A stretch of 16,676 nucleotides of DNA, from contig JALRJW010000157.1 in NCBI GenBank assembly GCA_023268955.1, positions 1-16,676 on the forward strand, read 5' to 3'. Below are positions 7,534 to 14,310 of this stretch, in pieces; positions within the stretch are counted from its first letter, which is position 1, and every line of letters begins with the position of its first letter. Below the pieces are notes generated by a model that was not told the origin of the DNA, searched no databases, and was given only the letters and a program-made list of their open reading frames with translations. Made by a program: the position numbers and the translations under genes. The DNA is from Aliarcobacter sp. (GTDB taxonomy: Bacteria > Campylobacterota > Campylobacteria > Campylobacterales > Arcobacteraceae).

Positions 7534-7794
7534 TTAGATAGCGTTTACTTTAGTTTGTAATCTAGAAACTTTTCTAGATGCATTACCTTTCTTTAAAATC
7601 CCTTTAGATACACAGTGGTGGATATATTTGTTAGCAGTTGCCATTGCAGTTACTGCAGTCTCTTTGTTACCAGCTTCAACTGCTGCTAATACATCTTTTG
7701 TAACGTTTTTAATTCTAGTTTTGTAGAATCTATTTCTTTCAGTTTTAACCTTAGTTTGTCTAACTCTTTTTTCACAAGATTTGTGGTTTGCCAT
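7534..7794 (-). CDS. rpsT: 30S ribosomal protein S20
   Basis: A basic 86-residue three-helix protein that binds 16S rRNA in the small subunit. It begins MANHKSCEKRVRQ and contains the expected TRIKNVTKDVLAAV and the C-terminal KGILKKGNASRKVSRL block; the length is normal for the family. AGAGG lies about 11 bases before the ATG. It is the first gene of the rpsT-prfA unit and is divergent from glmM across 84 bases. Confidence 0.97.
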   Translation of the reverse strand: MANHKSCEKRVRQTKVKTERNRFYKTRIKNVTKDVLAAVEAGNKETAVTAMATANKYIHHCVSKGILKKGNASRKVSRLQTKVNAI

Positions 7795-7827
7795 TTTATT
7801 TTAACCTCTTTATAAAATTTTTAAGGA

Positions 7828-7837
7828 TAGAATAGTA
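7828..7837. promoter_or_regulatory. Possible overlapping divergent promoters for glmM (+) and rpsT (-)
   Basis: The 84-base divergent spacer contains TAGAAT (7828-7833, plus) and TACTAT (7837-7832, minus), plausible -10 hexamers for glmM and rpsT. They overlap, so the two transcripts could compete. No -35 boxes are evident, which is normal for sigma-70 promoters in Campylobacterota. Weak motif evidence only. Confidence 0.3.
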
Positions 7838-7878
7838 GCTAAAGTAACTTAAAAAGAGTTTAATTTTAGGAAGATTTA

Positions 7879-9213
7879 ATGAAACTATTCGGTACAGACG
7901 GTGTTAGAGGTAAAGCTGGCGAGTTCTTGGATGCTATAACAGTATTAAAGCTTGCAAAGGCAGCGGGAATATATTTTAAAAAGAATTCAACAACTAAGAA
8001 AATTTTAGTTGGAAAAGATACAAGAAGAAGCGGATATATGATTGAAAATGCTTTGGTATCAGGATTTACAGCAGTGGGTTATGATGTAATTCAAATAGGA
8101 CCAATGCCAACTCCTGCAATTGCATATTTAACAGAATCTATGAGATGCGATGGCGGGATTATGATTAGTGCTTCACATAATCCTTTTGAAGATAATGGAA
8201 TAAAGTTTTTTGATAATCATGGAAATAAATTAAGCACAGAAGCAGAAGCTGAGATTGAAGCAATTTATGATGACAATGAGCTTAGAATGGATTCTCAAGT
8301 AACAGGAAAAGAGATAGGTTCTTCTAAAAGAATTGATGATGTTATTGGAAGATACATTGTTTCAATTAAAAGTTCATTTCCAACGGATTTAACTTTAAAT
8401 GGTATGAGAATTGTACTTGATTGTGCAAATGGTGCAGCTTATAAAGTTGCTCCTACAATTTTAGAAGAGTTAGGTGCTGAAGTTATAACATTAAACAACA
8501 AGCCAAATGGATTTAACATCAATGATAATTGCGGTGCAACACATCCAAATAATATAGGTAAAATTGTTCAAGAATATAGAGCTGATATTGGTTTAGCACT
8601 TGATGGTGATGCTGATAGATTAGTAGTTGTTGATGAAAAAGGTGAAGTTGTTGATGGTGATAAATTAATAGGTGCTTTATGCAAATATCTACACGATCAA
8701 AAACTACTTAAAGGAAATGGTTGCGTTGCAACTGTTATGTCAAATAAAGCTTTAGAAGACTTTTTAGCTAAAGATGGAATTGAACTACACAGATCAAATG
8801 TTGGTGATAAATACGTTCTTGAAGTTATGAAAGAAAAAGGTATCAATTTTGGTGGTGAACAAAGTGGTCATATCATTTTTGCAGACACAGCAAAAACAGG
8901 AGATGGATTAGCTTCAGCTCTTCAGGTTTTAGCATTGATTTTAAAATCAGGGAAAAAAGCAAGTCAAGTATTAAATCCTTTTGATTTATATCCTCAAATT
9001 TTACATAACATGAATGTTGGTGAGAAAAAACCATTGGAACAAATTGAAGGTTTAGAAGAGTTGTTAAAACCAATTAGAGAAAAAGGAATTAGGGATTTAA
9101 TTAGATACTCAGGAACTGAAAATAAAATCAGACTTTTACTTGAGGGTAAAAATTCTAAAGAAGTTAGAGAGTCTATGGATGAGCTTATTTCATTTTTTAA
9201 AAAAGCACTTTAA
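7879..9213 (+). CDS. glmM: Phosphoglucosamine mutase
   Basis: Converts glucosamine-6-phosphate to glucosamine-1-phosphate for UDP-GlcNAc, and so for peptidoglycan and lipopolysaccharide. The 444 residues carry KLFGTDGVRG at the start, the phosphoserine loop ISASHNP with catalytic Ser99, the magnesium loop DGDADR at 242-247, the sugar-binding GEQSGH at 326-331 and the phosphate-binding RYSGTEN at 409-415. The FGTDGVRG start and SASHNP separate it from ManB/PgcA relatives. AGGA lies 8 bases before the ATG. lspA follows after four bases, in the glmM-lspA order common in Campylobacterota. Confidence 0.97.
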   Translation: MKLFGTDGVRGKAGEFLDAITVLKLAKAAGIYFKKNSTTKKILVGKDTRRSGYMIENALVSGFTAVGYDVIQIGPMPTPAIAYLTESMRCDGGIMISASHNPFEDNGIKFFDNHGNKLSTEAEAEIEAIYDDNELRMDSQVTGKEIGSSKRIDDVIGRYIVSIKSSFPTDLTLNGMRIVLDCANGAAYKVAPTILEELGAEVITLNNKPNGFNINDNCGATHPNNIGKIVQEYRADIGLALDGDADRLVVVDEKGEVVDGDKLIGALCKYLHDQKLLKGNGCVATVMSNKALEDFLAKDGIELHRSNVGDKYVLEVMKEKGINFGGEQSGHIIFADTAKTGDGLASALQVLALILKSGKKASQVLNPFDLYPQILHNMNVGEKKPLEQIEGLEELLKPIREKGIRDLIRYSGTENKIRLLLEGKNSKEVRESMDELISFFKKAL

Positions 9214-9217
9214 TTAA

Positions 9218-9667
9218 ATGAACAACAAATTAAAATTATCTATTTTTATATTTGTTCTTTTATTTTTCCTTGACCAATTTGTAAAATATGGTTTTGCACA
9301 TTGGGGATGGGATGTTGATGGTCCTTATATGAGTTTAAAACTTGCGTATAATTATGGCGTAGCATTTTCAATGTTTGAGTTTTTGCAAGAGTATTTAAAA
9401 TATATTCAATTAGCTATGGTTATTGGTGGGACTATTTATCTACTTAAAAATAAAGATGTTTTTTATGAATATTGGTTAGCTGCAACATTTTTATATGTTG
9501 GGGCTTTATCGAATATTTTAGATAGATTTACTTATGGGGCTGTTGTTGATTATTTTTATTGGCATTATGGATTTGAATTTGCAATTTTTAATATAGCTGA
9601 TGTGATAATCAATTTATCAGTGGCATTGATTTTATACAAACAATTTTTTGGCAAAAAAGCTGTTTAA
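9218..9667 (+). CDS. lspA: Lipoprotein signal peptidase (signal peptidase II)
   Basis: Inner-membrane aspartyl protease that removes signal peptides from lipidated prolipoproteins. The 149 residues contain four hydrophobic segments, the NYGVAFSMF motif at 45-53, NILDRFTYGAVVDY with catalytic Asp111, and FNIADVIIN with catalytic Asp128. The length fits the family (about 150-170). The start is 4 bases after the glmM stop with no separate ribosome-binding site, so translation probably depends on glmM. Confidence 0.95.
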   Translation: MNNKLKLSIFIFVLLFFLDQFVKYGFAHWGWDVDGPYMSLKLAYNYGVAFSMFEFLQEYLKYIQLAMVIGGTIYLLKNKDVFYEYWLAATFLYVGALSNILDRFTYGAVVDYFYWHYGFEFAIFNIADVIINLSVALILYKQFFGKKAV

Positions 9668-9688
9668 AGCTTTTAATGCAGATTTAGA

Positions 9689-9694
9689 TATAAT
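9689..9694 (+). promoter_or_regulatory. Likely -10 box of leuC promoter
   Basis: A perfect TATAAT lies 43 bases before the leuC ATG in the 70-base lspA-leuC spacer, within AT-rich DNA and without a clear -35 box. It suggests leuC is transcribed separately from glmM-lspA. Confidence 0.5.
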
Positions 9695-9737
9695 CGCCAA
9701 AATTAATTTAGAAAATAAACTATTAGGATAACGAAAT

Positions 9738-11018
9738 ATGGGTCAAACGATTACAGAAAAAATATTTAGTGAACACGTAGGAAGAGAAGTTTTTGCGGGA
9801 GAAATTGTAAGAAGTCCAATTGATATGGTAATTGGAAATGATATTACAACTCCTATTTCTATTAGAGCTTTTGAAGAGAGTGGTAGAGAAAAATTAGCAA
9901 ATCCAGAAGGTTTTGCAATTGTATTAGACCACTTTATTCCAGCTAAAGATATTGCTTCAGCAAATCAAGCAAAAATCTCTAGAGATTTTGCAATGAAACA
10001 TGATTTAAAATACTTTTTCGATGAAAAAGATATGGGTATTGAACATGCATTATTACCTGAAAAAGGTTTAGTTTTACCAGGTGATGTTATTATTGGTGCT
10101 GATTCACACACATGTACTCATGGTGGATTAGGTGCGTTTTCTACAGGAATGGGAAGTACAGATATTTCATTTGGTATGATTACTGGTGGTAATTGGTTTA
10201 AAGTTCCTGAAACAATTAAAGTTGTATTCAATGGTAAACCAGCAGAACACGTAACAGGAAAAGATTTAATCTTAGAAATCATTAGAATTTTAGGTGTTGA
10301 TGGAGCTTTATATAAAGCTTTAGAGTTTACAGGTGAAGCTATTAAATACTTATCAATGGATGATAGATTCTCTTTATGTAACATGGCAATTGAAGCTGGT
10401 GCAAAAAATGGTATTGTTGCTTATGATGAAATTACTGAAGCATTCTTAAAAGAAGTGGCTGAAAATAATGGTGGATTAAGAGCTGAGCCAAAAATTCACT
10501 ATTCTGATGAGGATGCAACTTATTGTCAAACTATTGTAATTGACACTGATAAATTAGAGCCTGTAATTGCATATCCATTCTTACCATCAAATGGACACTC
10601 TGTATCTCAAGCAGTTGAAGATAATATTAGAGTTGACCAAGTATTTATTGGGTCTTGTACAAATGGTAGATTATCTGATTTTAAAATGGCAGCTGAAATT
10701 TTAAAAGGTAAAAAAGTAGCTAGACATGTAAGACTTATATTAACGCCTGGTACTCAAAAAATCTTAAGAGATGCTACAAAATTAGGATATATTGATACTT
10801 TAGTTGATGCGGGTGGAGTTGTTTCAAATCCAACTTGTGGAGCTTGTTTAGGTGGATATATGGGAATCTTAGGAGATGATGAAGTTTGTATTTCTACAAC
10901 TAATAGAAACTTTGTTGGAAGAATGGGTTCAAGATCTTCAAAAATTTATTTAGCTAATTCAGCAGTTGCAGCAGCTTCTGCAATCTCTGGATATATCACA
11001 GACCCAAGAGGTTTATAA
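9738..11018 (+). CDS. leuC: 3-isopropylmalate dehydratase large subunit
   Basis: Aconitase-superfamily [4Fe-4S] enzyme that isomerises 2- to 3-isopropylmalate in leucine synthesis, working with the small subunit LeuD. Cluster ligands are Cys307 (GSCTNGR), Cys367 and Cys370 (NPTCGACLGG). The GADSHTCTHGGLGAFSTGMGSTD block around residue 120-142 and the NRNFVGRMGS motif near 389-398 are also present. At 426 residues it is the short homoaconitase/LeuC2-like form rather than the roughly 465-residue enterobacterial type, so a broader or related substrate cannot be excluded. leuD is not adjacent and must lie elsewhere if the enzyme is functional. AGGAT precedes the ATG, and a hairpin at 11021-11051 closes the unit. 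Confidence 0.9.
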   Translation: MGQTITEKIFSEHVGREVFAGEIVRSPIDMVIGNDITTPISIRAFEESGREKLANPEGFAIVLDHFIPAKDIASANQAKISRDFAMKHDLKYFFDEKDMGIEHALLPEKGLVLPGDVIIGADSHTCTHGGLGAFSTGMGSTDISFGMITGGNWFKVPETIKVVFNGKPAEHVTGKDLILEIIRILGVDGALYKALEFTGEAIKYLSMDDRFSLCNMAIEAGAKNGIVAYDEITEAFLKEVAENNGGLRAEPKIHYSDEDATYCQTIVIDTDKLEPVIAYPFLPSNGHSVSQAVEDNIRVDQVFIGSCTNGRLSDFKMAAEILKGKKVARHVRLILTPGTQKILRDATKLGYIDTLVDAGGVVSNPTCGACLGGYMGILGDDEVCISTTNRNFVGRMGSRSSKIYLANSAVAAASAISGYITDPRGL

Positions 11019-11020
11019 GA

Positions 11021-11051
11021 CTAAAAGAAGAGTAAAAGACTCTTCTTTTAG
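11021..11051 (+). terminator. Terminator hairpin after leuC
   Basis: A perfect 13-bp stem CTAAAAGAAGAGT / ACTCTTCTTTTAG around a 5-base loop, starting two bases after the leuC stop. The T-run lies inside the descending arm rather than after it. It shares its AAGAAGAGT core with the hairpins at 5060-5085 and 13716-13741. Confidence 0.7.
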
Positions 11052-11147
11052 GCAATTCATAAGAATAATATCTACTCTTATTATAATCTAATCTTATAAA
11101 AAATTTATAATTTTAACTTCTTTTTTAGTTTTATGTTAATCTATTTA

Positions 11148-11156
11148 TGCTATCCT
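11148..11156 (+). promoter_or_regulatory. Possible extended -10 promoter for the flavoprotein gene
   Basis: TGCTATCCT forms a TGn-extended -10 element 35 bases before the ATG at 11191, in the AT-rich spacer after the leuC hairpin. A TATATA a few bases further on is an alternative. Motif evidence only. Confidence 0.35.
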
Positions 11157-11190
11157 ATTGCTATATAAATAAATTGTTTAAGGACAAAAA

Positions 11191-12651
11191 ATGTCAAAAA
11201 ATGAATTAGATAAAGCATTAGAACTAATTGATAGTGAAGTAAAAAAATTTGGTATCTCAAGAAGAGATGCTTTAAAATTAGCTGGATTAAGTTCAGCAGC
11301 TGCGTTAATGGGAACAACTCAAGCTCAAGCTGTTGAAGCAAAAGCAAGTGAAGCTAAGGGAAAAATTTTAATTATTGGTGGTGGATTAGCAGGTATTTCT
11401 ACAGCTGCTAGACTTACAAATACTTTAACAAATCCAGATATTACTATTGTAGAACCAAATCCAAAATCAGTTTGTTATCAACCAGGATATACATTAATTG
11501 GTGGTGGAGTTTATAAAAAAGAAGATGTAGATTACAATACAAAAGATTTTTTACCAGCTGGTGTAGAGATGATTTTAGATAGTGCTGCTGAATTTATGCC
11601 TGAAGAGAATGCTGTTGTTTTAGCATCAGGTAAAAAATTAAATTATGATTACTTAATTGTTGCTACAGGTGTTGCTTTAGATTATGGAAGAATTAAAGGT
11701 TTAGAAGCAATTGGACAAACATACAGCTCTGTTGATGGTACAAAAATTATAGACACTTTTAGTGATAGTGGAGCTTGTTCTATCTATAACATGGATTCAT
11801 CAGTTCAAACATGGACTCAAGTTGAAAAATTAATCGAAAAAGCAAAAAAAGGTAAAGTGAAAGCTTTATTTACGGATCCAAATACACCTATAAAATGTGG
11901 TGGAGCACCTAAAAAAATCATGTATTTGGTTAATTCAAGACTTGAAGAAGCTGGAGTAAAAGATAATGTTGAGTTACACTATTTTGATGATTCAGGAAAA
12001 TATTTTGGTGTAAAAGAGTATGCAGATGCTATTGAAGAACAATTCAAAGTTAGAAACTTTATTACACATTTTAATCATAATCTTTCTGGTGTAGATTTAA
12101 AAAATAATGTAGCTACATTTACTAAAGTATGGGAAGAAAAAGGTAAATGGGATGCTGACTTAGAAGAGTATGAAATTATCAAAAAATCAGAAGATGTAAA
12201 TTTTGATTTTGATTTTATTCATATTACTCCTCCTCAAAAAGCAGTTGATGCAGTTGCAAAATCAGCTATTGGTTCAGGAAAAGGATGGGTTCCTGTAAAT
12301 CAAGAAACTTTACAACATGTAAAATATCCAAATGTATTCTCAATAGGAGATACAGCTGCTGTTAAAATGGGTAAAACAGGTGGAACAGTTAGAAAGCAAT
12401 ATAAAGTTTTAGTTGATAACTTAGTAGCTGTTATGGAAGGCAAAGTTCCAAAAGCTAAATTTGATGGTTATACTGTTTGTCCTTTAATTACAGGTATTGG
12501 AACGGTTATGTTAGCTGAGTTTAACTGGACAGCAAAACCAGCCCCTTCATTCCCTCTTGATCCAACTGTTGAAAGATATATTTGGTGGTTGTTAAAAGTT
12601 TATTTATTAAAACCAATGACTCAATATGGAATGTTATCAGGTAAAGCGTAA
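11191..12651 (+). CDS. sqr: Sulfide:quinone oxidoreductase-like FAD protein with Tat signal
   Basis: Probably oxidises sulfide and passes electrons to the quinone pool. The FAD-binding GGGLAG is at 63-68 after a beta strand, and the IGDTAAVKMGKTGG block near 400 contacts FAD. Cys236 (NTPIKCGGAPKKIMYL) and Cys430 (YTVCPLITGIG) match the redox cysteine pair of mitochondrial-like (type II) SQR, and VCYQPGYTLIGGG at 94-106 is also characteristic. SRRDALKLAGLSSAAALMG at 23-41 is a twin-arginine signal, so export to the periplasm is likely. The C-terminus has aromatic, amphipathic WWLLKVYLL segments that could hold it to the membrane. AAGGA lies 6 bases before the ATG. Assignment to the SQR family is strong; the exact substrate is inferred. 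Confidence 0.82.
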   Translation: MSKNELDKALELIDSEVKKFGISRRDALKLAGLSSAAALMGTTQAQAVEAKASEAKGKILIIGGGLAGISTAARLTNTLTNPDITIVEPNPKSVCYQPGYTLIGGGVYKKEDVDYNTKDFLPAGVEMILDSAAEFMPEENAVVLASGKKLNYDYLIVATGVALDYGRIKGLEAIGQTYSSVDGTKIIDTFSDSGACSIYNMDSSVQTWTQVEKLIEKAKKGKVKALFTDPNTPIKCGGAPKKIMYLVNSRLEEAGVKDNVELHYFDDSGKYFGVKEYADAIEEQFKVRNFITHFNHNLSGVDLKNNVATFTKVWEEKGKWDADLEEYEIIKKSEDVNFDFDFIHITPPQKAVDAVAKSAIGSGKGWVPVNQETLQHVKYPNVFSIGDTAAVKMGKTGGTVRKQYKVLVDNLVAVMEGKVPKAKFDGYTVCPLITGIGTVMLAEFNWTAKPAPSFPLDPTVERYIWWLLKVYLLKPMTQYGMLSGKA

Positions 12652-12654
12652 ATT

Positions 12655-12873
12655 TTGAAAAAAGAGCTTTTTATATATTTTTTTATACTAGTAGTTTTAA
12701 CACTGCTAGTACATTATGAAGCTTTTTTATCTAATCCTTTAACTCAAATTGTAAATCTTCCTAATTCAGGAGCTTACGGTTTAGGAGGATTGCATCCTTT
12801 TGTATTTACACTTGTAGTTTATATATTGTTATGGATTCCAAGGTTAATAGGAAAGGTTTTTAAAAGTAAATAA
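12655..12873 (+). CDS. Small two-helix membrane protein, unknown function
   Basis: A 72-residue protein with hydrophobic segments at about residues 7-23 and 48-65, separated by a Gly/Asn/Pro-rich loop (NLPNSGAYGLGGLHP), and ending in basic residues. I do not recognise a family. The only available start is TTG, 3 bases after the flavoprotein stop; AGG is 13 bases upstream, so translation probably relies on coupling. Placement suggests a membrane partner or anchor for the SQR-like protein, an inference from position only. A strong terminator begins at its stop codon. Confidence 0.6.
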   Translation: MKKELFIYFFILVVLTLLVHYEAFLSNPLTQIVNLPNSGAYGLGGLHPFVFTLVVYILLWIPRLIGKVFKSK

Positions 12874-12907
12874 AAAAAGGGAAGATGATAATCATCTTCC
12901 CTTTTTT
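12873..12907. terminator. Bidirectional terminator between the SQR unit and rplT
   Basis: A near-perfect 16-bp stem AAAAAAGGGAAGATGA / TCATCTTCCCTTTTTT with a 3-base loop. A-tract and T-tract flank the GC-containing core on both sides, so it can stop transcripts arriving from the plus strand (small membrane protein) and from the minus strand (rplT). It is the strongest intrinsic terminator in the window. Confidence 0.88.
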
Positions 12908-12927
12908 ATTGTTTATGCAAATTTAAA

Positions 12928-13284
12928 TTAGTTTAAAGCTGCTTTAGCTTTTACTACTAATGAAGCAAATGCAGAAGCATCGTTCATAGCCATGTCAGCT
13001 AAGATTTTTCTATCTAATTCAATGTTAGCTAATTTTAAACCGTTCATGAATCTTGAATAGTTGATATCATTTAATCTACAAGCAGCATTGATTCTTACAA
13101 TCCAAAGCTTTCTAATATCTCTTTTTTTCTGTCTTCTATCTCTGTAAGCATATACTAAAGATCTTTCTAATTGCTCTTTAGCTTTTCTAAAATGTTTTCT
13201 TCTACCGCTAAAAAATCCTCTAGCAGCTTTTAAAACTTTTTTATGTCTTCTTCTTCTAACTACACCAGTTTTAACTCTAGGCAT
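12928..13284 (-). CDS. rplT: 50S ribosomal protein L20
   Basis: A 118-residue basic protein that binds 23S rRNA early in large-subunit assembly and represses its own operon in studied bacteria. MPRVKTGVVRRRRHKKVLKA, GRRKHFRKAKEQLE, AYRDRRQKKRDIRKLWI and INAACRLNDINYSRF are family hallmarks, and the length is standard. AAAGGA is 7 bases before the ATG. It is the last gene of the cluster; a hairpin-rich 109-base spacer separates it from rpmI. Confidence 0.98.
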   Translation of the reverse strand: MPRVKTGVVRRRRHKKVLKAARGFFSGRRKHFRKAKEQLERSLVYAYRDRRQKKRDIRKLWIVRINAACRLNDINYSRFMNGLKLANIELDRKILADMAMNDASAFASLVVKAKAALN

Positions 13285-13304
13285 ATAATTTTCCTTTCTT
13301 TACT

Positions 13305-13356
13305 CTTATATTTTTTATAAGGTGTCAACTTTTGTTGAACTTGTCCGCATTGCGGA
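13305..13356 (-). promoter_or_regulatory. Three tandem hairpins in the rpmI-rplT spacer
   Basis: Three inverted repeats lie in a row: CTTATA/TATAAG (13305-13321), TCAAC/GTTGA (13325-13338) and TCCGC/GCGGA (13344-13356), each with a 3-5 base loop. The last sits in a GC-rich patch (13343-13361) that stands out in this AT-rich genome; GTCC at 13343 can also pair with GGAC at 13358, offering an alternative fold. They end about 20 bases from the rplT start. An L20-binding autoregulatory RNA is possible but unproven; RNA processing is another option. Confidence 0.45.
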
Positions 13357-13393
13357 GGGACTATGTAATTTTAAATCTAAAAGATATTAAAAA

Positions 13394-13591
13394 TTACGCT
13401 TGGCATAACATAGCTTTTACTTTTGAAGCGTCTGTGCTATGAACAGTTTGTGGTCCTCTTAAGTTTCTTTTTCTTTTTTGAGACATTTTTGTTAAAATGT
13501 GACTTCTAAAAGCAGATCCTCTTTTAATAGAACCGTTTTTTTTCACTTTAAATCTCTTTAAAGCTCCACTGTTACTTTTCATTTTTGGCAT
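13394..13591 (-). CDS. rpmI: 50S ribosomal protein L35
   Basis: A 65-residue, very basic large-subunit protein. It begins MPKMKSNSGALKRFKVKKNG and contains the family's RGSAFRSHILTKMSQKRKRNLRG block. The length is standard. It has the best ribosome-binding site in the window: AGGAGG (13601-13606) 9 bases before the ATG. It has its own promoter candidate at 13645-13650 and is followed by rplT. Confidence 0.97.
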   Translation of the reverse strand: MPKMKSNSGALKRFKVKKNGSIKRGSAFRSHILTKMSQKRKRNLRGPQTVHSTDASKVKAMLCQA

Positions 13592-13644
13592 GTAACGAAT
13601 CCTCCTATTAAATTTGCATTTTTCATTTTTTGAAAAAGTTTGGT

Positions 13645-13650
13645 ATTATA
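13645..13650 (-). promoter_or_regulatory. -10 box of the rpmI-rplT promoter
   Basis: A perfect TATAAT on the minus strand, 53 bases before the rpmI ATG, preceded by a T-rich stretch of about 10 bases and then alternating A/T tracts. T-rich periodicity in place of a -35 box is the known form of sigma-70 promoters in Campylobacterota. It implies rpmI-rplT can be made apart from thrS-infC. Confidence 0.6.
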
Positions 13651-13715
13651 CTGAAAAAAATATTAATAAAATTTGAAAATTTGGATAAATTTGAGAATTT
13701 ATTATTTAATTGAGC

Positions 13716-13741
13716 AAAGAAGAGTTAATAAACTCTTCTTT
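13716..13741 (-). terminator. Hairpin between infC and rpmI
   Basis: A perfect 11-bp stem AAAGAAGAGTT / AACTCTTCTTT with a 4-base loop, 45 bases after the infC stop. In the infC direction only the Ts inside the stem are available and GC follows, so termination may be leaky. On the plus strand the stem is followed by a run of Ts and would stop antisense transcription well. Confidence 0.6.
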
Positions 13742-13785
13742 TTTTAAGTAAAAAATGATGTAATTTTTACAGTGATTTGTTTAAT

Positions 13786-14310
13786 TTATTTAGGAGTTAC
13801 CATCATGTTTACGAATCTACCTTCTTGTTTAGGCTCTCCGTCTCTATTTGAATGATCTTCAATCATAGGCCATACTCTTTCAAGTACTTCAACTCCACCT
13901 TCTGGGTGAGCCATTTCTCTACCTTTTAAGAAAACTCTACATTTTACATGATAACCTTTTTCAAGGAATTCAATAATATGTTTAACTTTATAGTTAATAT
14001 CATTTTCTGCAATTTTTACAGAGAATTTAACTTCTTTAACTACGATAACTTTTTGGTTTTTCTTAGCTTCTTTTTGTTTTTTCTCTTGTTGGTATTTAAA
14101 TTTACCATAATCCATGATTTTAGCAACAGGTGGTTTAGCATCAGCAGCAACTAATACTAAATCTAATCCATCTTCATCAGCTAATGCTAAAGCATCTCTT
14201 GTTGATATAATTCCTAATTGACTACCATCAGCACCCATACATCTTAATTCTGGTGCTGTAATCATTTCATTCATAATTACATCATTACCTTTTTTAACTT
14301 GCTTACTCAA
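13786..14310 (-). CDS. infC: Translation initiation factor IF-3
   Basis: Keeps ribosomal subunits apart and checks start-codon pairing. The 174 residues show the N-terminal domain (MITAPELRCMGADGSQLGIIS near 16-36), the MDYGKFKYQQEKK linker near 67-79, and the C-terminal domain with VKEVKFSVKIAENDINYKVKHIIEFLEKG and the KCRVFLKGREMAHPEGG block. The start is TTG at 14310, overlapping the thrS stop as TTGA, with GGGAG 6 bases upstream; no ATG is as well placed. A non-AUG start is a known feature of infC in many bacteria, where IF-3 thereby limits its own synthesis. Coupled to thrS. Confidence 0.96.
   Translation of the reverse strand: MSKQVKKGNDVIMNEMITAPELRCMGADGSQLGIISTRDALALADEDGLDLVLVAADAKPPVAKIMDYGKFKYQQEKKQKEAKKNQKVIVVKEVKFSVKIAENDINYKVKHIIEFLEKGYHVKCRVFLKGREMAHPEGGVEVLERVWPMIEDHSNRDGEPKQEGRFVNMMVTPK

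Noticed and set aside
9218..9667. Alternative that lspA is a generic membrane protein
   Set aside because: NYGVAFS, both catalytic Asp contexts (VVDY and NIAD) and the glmM neighbour fix it as signal peptidase II.
11150..11347. Minus-strand Leu-rich open frame
   Set aside because: It is the shadow of the Tat signal region of the flavoprotein gene, which has a good ribosome-binding site and motifs.
12873..12907. Inverted repeat as an IS end or attachment site
   Set aside because: The A-tract and T-tract around a GC-containing stem, between two convergent genes, is a typical bidirectional terminator, and no second copy exists in the window.
13948..14154. Plus-strand Phe-rich open frame opposite infC
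   Set aside because: It is a low-complexity antisense of the Lys-rich IF-3 linker, with no start signal.
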